A stretch of DNA of 9,380 bases from Thermococcus sp. (GTDB lineage Archaea; Methanobacteriota_B; Thermococci; Thermococcales; Thermococcaceae), in the NCBI GenBank assembly GCA_021160985.1, contig JAGHBN010000178.1, positions 1-9,380 on the forward strand, read 5' to 3'. The position numbers and the translations under genes are program-made. Under the pieces are notes generated by a model. The model saw only the letters and a list, made by a program, of their open reading frames with translations. It did not search any database and was not told the origin of the DNA. This document shows, one piece after another, positions 1-5,764 of this stretch (position 1 is the stretch's first letter; each line of letters opens with the position of its first letter).

Positions 1-254
1 CCGGTATGATCGATGTAGAGGGCTGCAATCAGCATTAGGAGGATTAAAAGGCCGATAAGCACGGCATTTCTTGAAGTTATTTCCCCCCGGTTCTTTGCCA
101 GATAAATCCCAGTTTCGGCAAGGATCGTCATTGCAACTGCAAAGACTGCTAACATGTGATGGGTGATGAAATAGGCCCGGTCAAAGAGGAAGACGCCTAT
201 GAAAAGCACCGCAAGGGCAAGCCCAACCCACTGGATAACGGAGACTGGTTTCAT
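1..254 (-). CDS. Small multi-spanning membrane protein, 3' part cut off by the window edge
   Basis: The gene is read on the minus strand from ATG at 254 and is still open after 84 codons at the left edge. It begins MKPVSVIQWVGLALAV. Three hydrophobic segments are visible at about residues 5-23, 34-53 and 63-81, separated by short polar loops (DRAYFITHH, and AKNRGEITSR), so it is an integral membrane protein. I do not recognise the family. The ATG is chosen because GGGTGAT, a good Thermococcales ribosome binding site, ends four bases before it. An in-frame GTG three codons upstream has no such site. A 16-codon reading frame ends inside that ribosome binding site (see 260-310). The next gene upstream lies on the same strand, but T-rich tracts in the 107-bp gap suggest separate transcription. 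It could also be one part of a larger membrane complex encoded beyond the window. Confidence 0.7.
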   Translation of the reverse strand, partial: MKPVSVIQWVGLALAVLFIGVFLFDRAYFITHHMLAVFAVAMTILAETGIYLAKNRGEITSRNAVLIGLLILLMLIAALYIDHT

Positions 255-259
255 GACAA

Positions 260-310
260 TCACCCAAATTTTGACTTTTCTATTCTTGATCTACGCCTAC
301 CCAACTGCAT
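260..310 (-). other. Possible 16-codon upstream reading frame (leader peptide?)
   Basis: On the minus strand, AAAGGTGGCG is followed directly by ATG and the frame MQLGRRRSRIEKSKFG, then TGA. The peptide is strongly basic. The TGA is embedded in GGGTGAT, the ribosome binding site of the membrane protein starting at 254, so a ribosome ending here would sit on the next initiation site. That arrangement fits translational coupling. It may also be chance: the frame is short, the gap between GGTGG and ATG is only 2-3 bases, and no homolog can be checked. Confidence 0.25.
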
Positions 311-336
311 CGCCACCTTTGTAATGCTAAATAAGG

Positions 337-358
337 AGTAAAAAGTATTAAAAACTTT
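337..358 (-). promoter_or_regulatory. T-rich tracts: end of the secreted-protein gene and/or TATA box for the membrane gene
   Basis: Immediately after the TGA at 362-364 the minus strand reads AAAGTTTTTAATAC followed by TTTTTAC. Two T5 tracts directly after a stop codon suit an archaeal U-tract terminator. The same AT-rich block (TTTTTAATA) could serve as the TATA element for the membrane protein at 254, giving a leader of roughly 65-70 bases. A second candidate TATA, TTATTTAG, lies at about 327-334. The two roles cannot be separated by inspection. Confidence 0.4.
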
Positions 359-361
359 GTA

Positions 362-1186
362 TCAGGCTACAGTGACCCAGTCTGACCCGTGGCTCTTTAT
401 CCAGTCATGAGCAACTTCTGATAGCATAGAGGATATAACAGCATTAGTGTATCCTCCAACTGCAGGGATTGGTACTGAAGGTAAGAAAGTGTACTTCTTG
501 CCACTGTTAGCGTTGTAGCCATATATGCTGAAGTGAGATGCCAAGTTCATCACCGGCACCCATGGATAGTAATAATCGTTCTCAAGAACCATCCATATGT
601 ACTGCCAGTTGGTAGACTCATAGTAAGATACCATTTCGCTGCCTTCATATGTAATAGTAAGCCCAGCAGCAGTTAATGCGGCCCCTATAGCAATGGAGAC
701 AGGATTGGGGAACTTTATTAGCGTCGTACCAAATCCTAGTAGCGTGGTTGCATATCCCGCATTCGTGGTTACATCCTCCCATTTATCAAAGAACTCCCTA
801 GCCTTTAAGCCCGTATAGAGCCAGTTGAACTTATCCACTTCGCCATAGGTTATGTCCCACCGCACAACGTGAACCCTGAGGTAATTGATGGTGACCCTAA
901 CTTGCTCCTCACTACAATAGCCGTAGCAACTGGTTGGCATTGTAGTATAGTAGCTTTTTTGTTGGATGTTAAAACTAGTAGCAATATCGTTCTGATGAGT
1001 TAGACCCAAGTCTATAATACTCCTCTGGATTTTGTTGATCTCCCCAAGTTCTCTTAATGCAATTGGGTCTTCTTTAAGGAACTCTGCAAATATTTTTGTT
1101 AACTGTTTCTGATTAATGGATTTTGAGAAGTATACCATAGTGCGTGTGATACCATTTGAGAAACTCACTATTGAGAGTGCGCTCAT
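362..1186 (-). CDS. Secreted protein of unknown function, body of a frameshifted gene
   Basis: This 274-codon open frame starts at an internal ATG that lacks a ribosome binding site. The frame is open further upstream to 1237, adding 17 codons that begin VAQGTTSWKHLRV. A proper start with signal peptide lies just beyond in another frame (1218-1322), so the real product is probably about 319 residues including the signal, interrupted here by a frameshift. Counting from the internal ATG, the protein has a polar helical N-terminal third. A close cysteine pair (Cys87 and Cys91, in SCYGYC) could form a disulfide outside the cell. A Gly/Ala/Thr-rich hydrophobic stretch follows at about 144-179, and then an aromatic-rich part (YYES, DYYYPW). 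The hydrophobic stretch could insert into a membrane. I do not recognise the family. The gene is visibly AT-richer than the plus-strand genes and uses TTA, GTA and AGT more often, which suggests acquisition or relaxed selection. It is the only secreted product in the window and lies beside an ABC exporter-like pair, but nothing ties them directly. Confidence 0.6.
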   Translation of the reverse strand: MSALSIVSFSNGITRTMVYFSKSINQKQLTKIFAEFLKEDPIALRELGEINKIQRSIIDLGLTHQNDIATSFNIQQKSYYTTMPTSCYGYCSEEQVRVTINYLRVHVVRWDITYGEVDKFNWLYTGLKAREFFDKWEDVTTNAGYATTLLGFGTTLIKFPNPVSIAIGAALTAAGLTITYEGSEMVSYYESTNWQYIWMVLENDYYYPWVPVMNLASHFSIYGYNANSGKKYTFLPSVPIPAVGGYTNAVISSMLSEVAHDWIKSHGSDWVTVA

Positions 1187-1217
1187 GGAGTTGGAAGCTA
1201 CTCTTAAATGCTTCCAG

Positions 1218-1322
1218 CTAGTTGTTCCTTGGGCTACCTATCTGCAATGCACTTGCGCTCCCAGCCGTCACTCCGACCATCAGCAGTCCCAACAGGACTG
1301 CGAGGAGTGGCTTCCACTTCAT
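1218..1322 (-). pseudogene. Signal-peptide 5' end of the secreted-protein gene, out of frame with its body
   Basis: ATG at 1322 follows a near-perfect ribosome binding site and encodes a classical Sec signal peptide. It has a basic start (MKWK), the hydrophobic core LLAVLLGLLMVGVTA, and a small-residue cleavage region GSASA before LQI. The frame stops at TAG 1218-1220 after only 34 codons. The body frame (see 362-1186) is open from 1237 downward, so the two overlap by 20 bases. Skipping one base near 1236-1240 joins them: dropping one G from ATAGGTAG reads ...SASALQIVAQGTTSW..., which is plausible mature protein. The split is therefore either a disabling mutation, a sequence error, or, less likely, programmed frameshifting. 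The promoter and ribosome binding site look intact, so inactivation, if real, is recent. Confidence 0.7.
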
Positions 1323-1327
1323 GATGT

Positions 1328-1335
1328 TCACCTCC
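1328..1335 (-). promoter_or_regulatory. Strong ribosome binding site GGAGGTGA setting the start at 1322
   Basis: GGAGGTGA lies five bases before ATG 1322 on the minus strand and matches the archaeal anti-Shine-Dalgarno sequence over eight bases. It decides that translation begins with the signal peptide and not at the unsupported ATG at 1186. Confidence 0.75.
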
Positions 1336-1369
1336 GTAGTGTTTTTGCAGTATTAGCTGTGCAATTAAT

Positions 1370-1380
1370 CTTTATAAGCT
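1370..1380 (-). promoter_or_regulatory. TATA box of the secreted-protein gene
   Basis: AGCTTATAAAG on the minus strand, preceded by a purine-rich BRE-like GGAAA, is a good archaeal TATA box. Initiation about 25 bases downstream (near 1348-1350) gives a leader of about 26 bases containing the GGAGGTGA site. Confidence 0.6.
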
Positions 1381-1406
1381 TTTCCTTTTACTTCGAGTAA
1401 ATATTT

Positions 1407-1531
1407 CTACTTTTTTTTCGAGTATGAATTTATTTTAACATGAGTTTTCTCTTTAGAACCGGCTAAAAGAAGCCTGAGTAAAATAGTTGCATGGTGGTTC
1501 AATTACCCACTGGGGCGACTAGTAGCTCCAT
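1407..1531 (-). pseudogene. Possible decayed gene remnant with intact ribosome binding site and start
   Basis: On the minus strand GGGAGGGGCCCC leads straight into ATG at 1531, coding MELLVAPVGN before TGA at 1499-1501. In a second frame, from 1502 down to TAG at 1407-1409, 31 codons are open and begin LNHHATILLRLLLAGSKEKT. One or two missing or extra bases near 1500 would fuse them into about 41 residues, roughly MELLVAPVG + LNHHATILLRLLLAGS. A hydrophobic strand ending VAPVG followed by a helix is how many Rossmann-like nucleotide-binding or CARF-type domains begin, but this is only a resemblance. A TATA-like sequence lies at 1595-1608. It may be the 5' stub of a gene whose remainder was deleted, or coincidence. 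The stretch 1323-1612 holds no other gene I can support. Confidence 0.3.
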
Positions 1532-1539
1532 GGGGCCCC
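1512..1539. repeat. Imperfect dyad and GGGGCCCC palindrome in the intergenic stretch
   Basis: Positions 1512-1529 form an imperfect 18-bp inverted repeat centred on ACTAGT (14 of 18 positions symmetrical). A perfect GGGGCCCC palindrome follows at 1532-1539. TGGGGC also occurs twice, at 1511 and 1531. This GC-rich patch stands out in AT-rich surroundings. It overlaps the possible remnant start at 1531, so its symmetry may be accidental. Confidence 0.3.
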
Positions 1540-1582
1540 TCCCAAGATTTGCTTTCCTGCGTTTCTTGAGCAACCATACAAA

Positions 1583-1608
1583 CTTCAAAAATGGGGATAA
1601 AAATAAAC
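1583..1608 (-). terminator. T-rich tracts after the permease gene (may also act as a TATA box)
   Basis: Just past the TAA at 1613-1615 the minus strand reads GTTTATTTTTATCCCCATTTTTG. Two T5 tracts close behind the stop suit archaeal intrinsic termination of the ABC operon. The first tract (1595-1608) is also a fair TATA box for the possible remnant starting at 1531. Confidence 0.4.
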
Positions 1609-1612
1609 ACGA

Positions 1613-2329
1613 TTAAAACGGCTTTTCAAGCATGTATCTGGAGCCAACGTTTCTGATTGCAAGGGCTGTGAAAATAACAGTCAGCACTCCGGATACCAGC
1701 CAGGGTATTGGGCTCACCTCCTGAAGCCCAATTGCTGAACGGATACACGAGAGGGGGTGCGTGACAGGGTTCAGATAAAGCACTTGAAGACTGGAGTGGT
1801 AGTATGCCGGAGAAAAAACCACGAGGAGCCATGGCAGGATTGTAGTAACGGCCATCGCCTTGTAGGGGTTTCCAATCCTTGCTCCTATTGCGACTGCTAA
1901 CGTTCCCAGTTCTATGAATGCGAGCAAAAATGCCAGGGTCAGGAGTGGAGCGTTTATCCTGCTTACCCCTTGGTAATACAGTATAACGACAAGACCTATG
2001 AGCACTTGGGGGAGTACCAGGATGGAATACGTGAGGAATTGTGCCAGGACTACCTTTGATATCCTCGGGGGCAACGTCGAGTAAAGCTCGAGAACACTGG
2101 GTTCGAAGATGTTGCTGACCCTGTTCGTCAGCGTTCCAAGGAAAGAACTCACCAGCGAAACAACGATAAAGCCACTCACGAGATACGAAATATCCTCAGG
2201 AGTTCTTGAGCCTGAGTTCATTATCATCATGAAGAGCAGGGCGAATGGCATGAGCAAGAGATTGACGAAGAGGAACGTTTTGTACAGCCTCATCCCCTTT
2301 AGCTCCATTTCTATTAGAGGGCTAATCAT
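1613..2329 (-). CDS. ABC-2 type transporter permease
   Basis: This is the membrane subunit paired with the ATPase encoded just upstream. With the start at 2329 it has 238 residues and about six hydrophobic segments (roughly residues 18-38, 47-66, 94-119, 128-149, 158-175 and 208-226), the layout of small ABC-2 permeases. The loop EPSVLELYSTLPPRISKVVL between the second and third segments and LNPVTHPLSCIR before the last one resemble conserved parts of that family. ABC-2 pairs usually export drugs, lipids, polysaccharides or peptides. The substrate cannot be read here. The open frame extends upstream to an ATG at 2395, but that would overlap the ATPase gene by about 70 bases. The ATG at 2329 forms an ATGA overlap with the ATPase stop, with GGGAGGG just upstream, so the shorter form is chosen. 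Alternative roles are resistance to a toxin, or export of a small secreted product. Confidence 0.85.
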   Translation of the reverse strand: MISPLIEMELKGMRLYKTFLFVNLLLMPFALLFMMIMNSGSRTPEDISYLVSGFIVVSLVSSFLGTLTNRVSNIFEPSVLELYSTLPPRISKVVLAQFLTYSILVLPQVLIGLVVILYYQGVSRINAPLLTLAFLLAFIELGTLAVAIGARIGNPYKAMAVTTILPWLLVVFSPAYYHSSLQVLYLNPVTHPLSCIRSAIGLQEVSPIPWLVSGVLTVIFTALAIRNVGSRYMLEKPF

Positions 2330-3234
2330 TCGCCGTCCCTCCCGATGAGGTTTATAACGAGGTTCTCGAACGAGGGGGATTCGATTTCGAGACAAGACAC
2401 GCCAACACTCTTGGTGATGGTCTCAACGGTCTCCAGAGCCTTTTCAAGCGTGTCAAAGGCCAGCTCGTAGAGATTCCCGCGCTTTCTGTGCTCCTTGGGA
2501 AGGATGCGTGAGGGTATCTCCCTTTGAGGTATTAGACGAACCTCCGTGGGCATTTTAATCATTGAAACTATGTCGGCAGGAGTGCCTGAGGCCACTATTT
2601 TTCCATGAACGAGGAGATACACCCTATCGCACAGGGCTTTAACCTCATTCATGTCATGGCTGGCAAGGAGAATTCCCTCGCGATTTGAGTTCCTTATTGC
2701 CTCCCACAACCTGTGCTTTGTAACGATATCCACCATACTCGTCGGCTCGTCGAGCACGAGAACCGGGAGCTCCTGGACGAGTGCCATCGCAAGCAGGAGG
2801 GACTTCTCCATGCCACCAGACAGCTGATACCCGAAGAACTGTGATGCCCCCTCGAGCCCCACGGGGTTCAGGGCTTCTGAGATCTTTTTCTCCATTTCCT
2901 CCCGCGGAGCGTTTCCGTGCCTCATCCTGAAAACGTATTCGAGAACCTCCTTAATCCTCAGGGATGGAAAGCTCAGGGGGTACTGGGGCACGTAGGCGAG
3001 TGTTCTTTTTATGACGTCTGGATTCCCCATTATATCCTCGCCCATGACTCGAATGGAACCTTCTGTGGGTTTCAAAAGTCCCAACAGCTGACGTATTAGT
3101 GTTGTCTTTCCGGCACCGTTGGGCCCGATGAGGCCCACAATCTCTTTCCTCTTTACGTTGATTGAAATTCCGTCATTGGCCTTCGTGCCGTCCGGATAGA
3201 CTTTGGTAAGATTGTCAATTTCTATCACGTTCAT
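2326..3234 (-). CDS. ABC transporter ATP-binding protein (ABC-2 exporter type)
   Basis: This 302-residue nucleotide-binding subunit powers the permease encoded next to it. All ATPase motifs are present: Walker A GPNGAGKT (37-44), Q-loop Gln84 (YVPQYP), signature LSGGM (138-142), Walker B VLVLDEP (158-164) and the H-loop histidine 193 (SHD). The D-loop reads TSMVD where SGLD is usual, and the signature continues MEKSLLLA in place of the common MKQRL. These are mild deviations that leave the catalytic residues in place. The part after about residue 228 is the regulatory extension seen in DrrA/CcmA-like exporters, with a final alpha/beta unit (SVGVSCLEIESPSFENLVINL). The start ATG follows AAAGGGGG with six bases between. 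Its stop overlaps the permease start (ATGA), so both are made from one transcript. The promoter region is shared back to back with the oxidoreductase on the other strand. Confidence 0.92.
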   Translation of the reverse strand: MNVIEIDNLTKVYPDGTKANDGISINVKRKEIVGLIGPNGAGKTTLIRQLLGLLKPTEGSIRVMGEDIMGNPDVIKRTLAYVPQYPLSFPSLRIKEVLEYVFRMRHGNAPREEMEKKISEALNPVGLEGASQFFGYQLSGGMEKSLLLAMALVQELPVLVLDEPTSMVDIVTKHRLWEAIRNSNREGILLASHDMNEVKALCDRVYLLVHGKIVASGTPADIVSMIKMPTEVRLIPQREIPSRILPKEHRKRGNLYELAFDTLEKALETVETITKSVGVSCLEIESPSFENLVINLIGRDGE

Positions 3235-3279
3235 ATTTTTCCCCCTTTTGAAAGGCTCAAACTACTATTGGAATTCGTC

Positions 3280-3293
3280 ATTCTTAAAAGAAT
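3280..3293 (-). promoter_or_regulatory. TATA-like palindrome before the ABC operon
   Basis: On the minus strand ATTCTTTTAAGAAT supplies a TATA-like TTTTAAG about 25 bases before the expected start near 3261, giving a leader of about 27 bases with the GGGGG ribosome binding site. The element is itself an inverted repeat (ATTCTT, two bases, AAGAAT). It is flanked by a wider 7-bp inverted repeat, GCTCAAA at 3255-3261 and TTTGAGC at 3313-3319. A regulator could bind here, but no known archaeal operator is recognised. Confidence 0.4.
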
Positions 3294-3368
3294 TGTGCTC
3301 ACTTCAGACCACTTTGAGCAGTTCCTCACGGGAGCCAGGGAGGAAGAAATGAGTAGCATAAGACAACC

Positions 3369-3376
3369 CTTATATT
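3369..3376 (+). promoter_or_regulatory. TATA box of the oxidoreductase gene
   Basis: CTTATATT lies about 38 bases before ATG 3410. Initiation about 25 bases downstream gives a leader of roughly 12-16 bases that just includes the GGTGG ribosome binding site. This short leader also argues against translation from any start before 3395. Confidence 0.6.
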
Positions 3377-3409
3377 CCCCCTTTCCCCTCAGCCTTTCAG
3401 GTGGGAACA

Positions 3410-4669
3410 ATGAAGGCTGTGGTCATAGGCTCTGGAATCGGAGGTCTGCTGACCGCTTCGTTTCTTGCTAAAAACGGACATGAAGTCACCGTCCTCGAAA
3501 AAGCTCCTTACGTCGGCGGCCGCTTTACAAATCTGGACTACAAAGGCTTCGGCCTCTCAACTGGCGCTTTCCACATGCTACCACACGGTGAGGACGGCCC
3601 TCTCGCTCACCTCCTCAAGCTCCTCGACGCCAACGTCCGGATAGTGAACTCAGACCCCAAGGGAATGATATTCTACGAGGGAAAGACCTTCCACTACCGC
3701 GATGGCTGGAAGTACCTGAGCTTTACCGAGAAGGCAAAGGCCACGAAGCTTCTCCTCGAAGTAAAGCGCGGGAAGTTACCTGTGGACGACCCGGAGATGA
3801 GCGGCCGCGAGTGGATTCGAGAGAAGATAGGCGACAACGAGTTCGCCGACCTCTTCATCAAGAGCTTCCTCGGCTGGGCCGACAGCGTCCTGAACGTCCC
3901 GGCACTTGAGCTGGCGAAGGAAATCAAGGCCGCCCTGAAGTGGGGCGGTCCCGGGCTTATCAAGGGTGGCTGTAAAGCCCTGACTGGAGAGCTCGCGAGG
4001 ATAGTGACGGAAAACGGCGGGAAGATACTCACGAGGAAGAAGGCCGTTGAGGTCGATGTCGACTCAAAGAAAGTATTCACTGCTGACGGTGAAGAGTTCT
4101 CCTATGATGTGCTCATTTCCAACATCGGCATAAAGGAGACGGTGGAACTGATTGGAAGGGACAGCTTCGACCGCGACTACCTCAAGCGGGTCGATTCCCT
4201 CAGGCCCAGCGAGGGGATAAAGTACAACGTCGCCCTGAAAGGCAACCAGAGGATAGGCAACACCGTCGTCTTCACCCTCGACACCGAGAGGATAAATGGC
4301 TACAACGAGCCCTCATCGCTCAGCCCCGAGCTCGCCAAAGAGGGCTACACCCTGATAATGCTCCACCATGCCCTTCAGAGCAGGAACGTGAAGGCCGAGC
4401 AGAAGAAAGGTATCGAGGACATCTACAGAATCTTCCCGAACCTCGACGAGGAGGGGGAAATCCTGCTGATTCAGACTTACCTCGACGGAAACCCCGTGAA
4501 CAGGGTGGCGAGTGGGCAGGTGGTTGAAGGCTTCCCGGTCGAGGACGTTTATGTCGTCGGCGACGCCTACAAGCCCCCGGGAGGGATAGAGGTCGAGGGC
4601 ATCGCACTGGGCGTCATGAAGACGCTTGAGAGGCTCGGGCTTGGAAGCTTTTTGAGATGGTATTTGTGA
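3410..4669 (+). CDS. FAD-dependent oxidoreductase, phytoene desaturase-like (NAD(P)/FAD family)
   Basis: This 419-residue flavoprotein belongs to the amine oxidase / phytoene desaturase-like group. The N-terminal Rossmann fold is clear: KAVVIGSGIGG (residues 2-12) binds the FAD diphosphate, and Glu30 in TVLEKAPYVGGR binds the ribose and is followed by the typical GGR. A GG-containing substrate-domain segment (IKGGCKALTGELARIV, about 184-199) and the C-terminal FAD signature VYVVGDAYKPPGG (380-392) are as in that family. The substrate is unknown. Archaeal relatives are often called phytoene dehydrogenase-related, but nothing here points to carotenoid synthesis, and a role in isoprenoid-lipid redox chemistry is only a guess. 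ATG 3410 is chosen over GTG 3401 because GGTGG sits just before it and a TATA box is well spaced. There is no membrane segment. It is divergent from the ABC operon and apparently monocistronic, with a T-rich tract after its stop. Confidence 0.85.
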   Translation: MKAVVIGSGIGGLLTASFLAKNGHEVTVLEKAPYVGGRFTNLDYKGFGLSTGAFHMLPHGEDGPLAHLLKLLDANVRIVNSDPKGMIFYEGKTFHYRDGWKYLSFTEKAKATKLLLEVKRGKLPVDDPEMSGREWIREKIGDNEFADLFIKSFLGWADSVLNVPALELAKEIKAALKWGGPGLIKGGCKALTGELARIVTENGGKILTRKKAVEVDVDSKKVFTADGEEFSYDVLISNIGIKETVELIGRDSFDRDYLKRVDSLRPSEGIKYNVALKGNQRIGNTVVFTLDTERINGYNEPSSLSPELAKEGYTLIMLHHALQSRNVKAEQKKGIEDIYRIFPNLDEEGEILLIQTYLDGNPVNRVASGQVVEGFPVEDVYVVGDAYKPPGGIEVEGIALGVMKTLERLGLGSFLRWYL

Positions 4670-4680
4670 ATGAAAGCACT

Positions 4681-4702
4681 CCCCCCGTTTTTCTTTATGT
4701 TT
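4681..4702 (+). terminator. T-rich terminator after the oxidoreductase gene
   Basis: CCCCCCG followed by TTTTTCTTTATGTTT begins about a dozen bases after the TGA at 4667-4669. A U-rich run without a stem-loop is the usual archaeal terminator form. Confidence 0.5.
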
Positions 4703-4763
4703 GCCAATTAAGTTGCGCCTGCACCGAACCTTTTTCAAGTGAACATCGTTGGCACCTAACGAA

Positions 4764-4773
4764 CGTTTTTATG
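4764..4773 (+). promoter_or_regulatory. TATA box of carbamate kinase
   Basis: CGTTTTTATG is a typical Thermococcales TATA box. Initiation near 4795 gives a leader of about 15 bases that contains the GGAGGTGA site at 4798-4805. Confidence 0.55.
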
Positions 4774-4797
4774 CCCAAGCACGAAACCCTTCATCCC

Positions 4798-4805
4798 GGA
4801 GGTGA
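4798..4805 (+). promoter_or_regulatory. Strong ribosome binding site of carbamate kinase
   Basis: GGAGGTGA ends five bases before ATG 4811. It overlaps a GTG at 4802 that would otherwise lengthen the protein by three residues (MRC), so it decides the start. Confidence 0.7.
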
Positions 4806-4810
4806 GGTGT

Positions 4811-5758
4811 ATGAAGAGAGTTGTAATAGCCCTTGGCGGTAACGCAATCCTTCAGAGAGGTCAAAAGGGAACCTACGAAGAGCAGATGGAGAACGTGAGA
4901 AAAACTGCCAAGCAGATAGTTGATATCATCCTTGACGGAGATTATGAGGTTGTAATCACCCACGGCAACGGGCCCCAGGTGGGAGCGCTCCTCCTTCACA
5001 TGGACGCAGGACAGCAGGTTCACGGCATCCCCGCCCAGCCCATGGACGTTGCAGGGGCGATGACGCAGGGTCAGATAGGTTACATGATACAGCAGTCGCT
5101 TGTCAACGAGCTCCGCGCCCGCGGGATTGAAAGGCCCGTGGCAACGATAGTGACCCAGACGATAGTTGACAAGGACGACCCGGCCTTCCAGAACCCGAGC
5201 AAGCCGGTCGGCCCCTTCTACGACGAGGAGACCGCGAAGAGGCTGGCAAAAGAGAAGGGCTGGGTGGTCATTGAGGACGCCGGAAGGGGCTGGAGGCGCG
5301 TCGTGCCGAGCCCAGACCCCAAGCATCACGTTGAGGCCCCGGTTATTCGAGACCTCGTGGAGAAGGGCTTCATAGTCATAGCCAGCGGCGGCGGTGGAGT
5401 CCCCGTCATCGAGGAGGACGGCCAGCTCAAGGGCGTCGAGGCCGTCATAGACAAGGACTTGGCGGGAGAGAGGCTGGCGGAAGAGGTCAAAGCAGACATC
5501 TTCATGATCCTAACCGATGTCAACGGCGCGGCGATAAACTTCGGGAAGCCCGACGAAAAGTGGCTCGAAAAGGTCACCGTCGAGGAGCTCAAGCGCTACT
5601 ACGAGGAGGGCCACTTCAAGAAGGGCAGCATGGGGCCGAAGGTTTTGGCCGCGATAAGGTTCATCGAGTGGGGCGGCGAGAGGGCTGTTATAGCCTCCCT
5701 CGACAGGGCAGTGGATGCTCTTGAAGGCAAGACCGGGACTCAGGTCGTAAGAGGCTGA
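4811..5758 (+). CDS. arcC: Carbamate kinase
   Basis: This cytoplasmic enzyme of the amino-acid kinase fold interconverts ATP plus carbamate (from bicarbonate and ammonia) with ADP plus carbamoyl phosphate. In Pyrococcus it was first described as a carbamate-kinase-like carbamoyl phosphate synthetase (cpkA). It can make ATP from carbamoyl phosphate or supply carbamoyl phosphate to pyrimidine and arginine synthesis. The 315 residues match the family length. Visible motifs are the phosphate-binding VVIALGGNA (4-12), ITHGNGPQVG (49-58), Lys131 in NPSKPVGPFYDE, ASGGGGVPVI (191-200), VIDKDLAGE with Lys215 and Asp216, FMILTDVNGA (231-240), and GSMGPKV with Lys277. All catalytic lysines are present. 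The start is ATG 4811, set by GGAGGTGA five bases before it. The in-frame GTG at 4802 lies inside that site and is rejected. No arginine-deiminase-pathway partner genes lie beside it. Confidence 0.95.
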   Translation: MKRVVIALGGNAILQRGQKGTYEEQMENVRKTAKQIVDIILDGDYEVVITHGNGPQVGALLLHMDAGQQVHGIPAQPMDVAGAMTQGQIGYMIQQSLVNELRARGIERPVATIVTQTIVDKDDPAFQNPSKPVGPFYDEETAKRLAKEKGWVVIEDAGRGWRRVVPSPDPKHHVEAPVIRDLVEKGFIVIASGGGGVPVIEEDGQLKGVEAVIDKDLAGERLAEEVKADIFMILTDVNGAAINFGKPDEKWLEKVTVEELKRYYEEGHFKKGSMGPKVLAAIRFIEWGGERAVIASLDRAVDALEGKTGTQVVRG

Positions 5759-5764
5759 ACCAAA

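Noticed and set aside
156..341. A 61-codon plus-strand open frame at the left end
   Set aside because: It overlaps the membrane protein and its leader on the minus strand, has no recognisable motif, and its composition is that of an antisense frame.
1116..1400. A 94-codon plus-strand open frame across the signal-peptide region
   Set aside because: It runs antisense to the signal peptide, promoter and ribosome binding site of the secreted protein and has no start signals.
1490..1512. GGTTCAATTACC, resembling a tRNA T-arm
   Set aside because: No matching acceptor, D-arm or anticodon arm is found on either side in either orientation.
2330..2395. Longer start of the permease at ATG 2395
   Set aside because: It would add 22 polar residues, overlap the ATPase gene deeply and lacks a ribosome binding site. 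The ATGA junction at 2326-2329 is the better start.
3350..3471. ATG 3350 with GGGAGG upstream, opening a plus-strand frame before the oxidoreductase
   Set aside because: It lies upstream of the oxidoreductase TATA box, overlaps that gene in another frame and encodes nothing recognisable.
3694..4738. Several 95-141-codon minus-strand open frames across the oxidoreductase
   Set aside because: They are low-complexity Ser/Pro/Arg-rich shadows of a GC-rich gene with clear FAD motifs on the plus strand.
4769..5329. A 186-codon minus-strand open frame over carbamate kinase
   Set aside because: It lies opposite a gene with all carbamate kinase motifs and shows no domain of its own.
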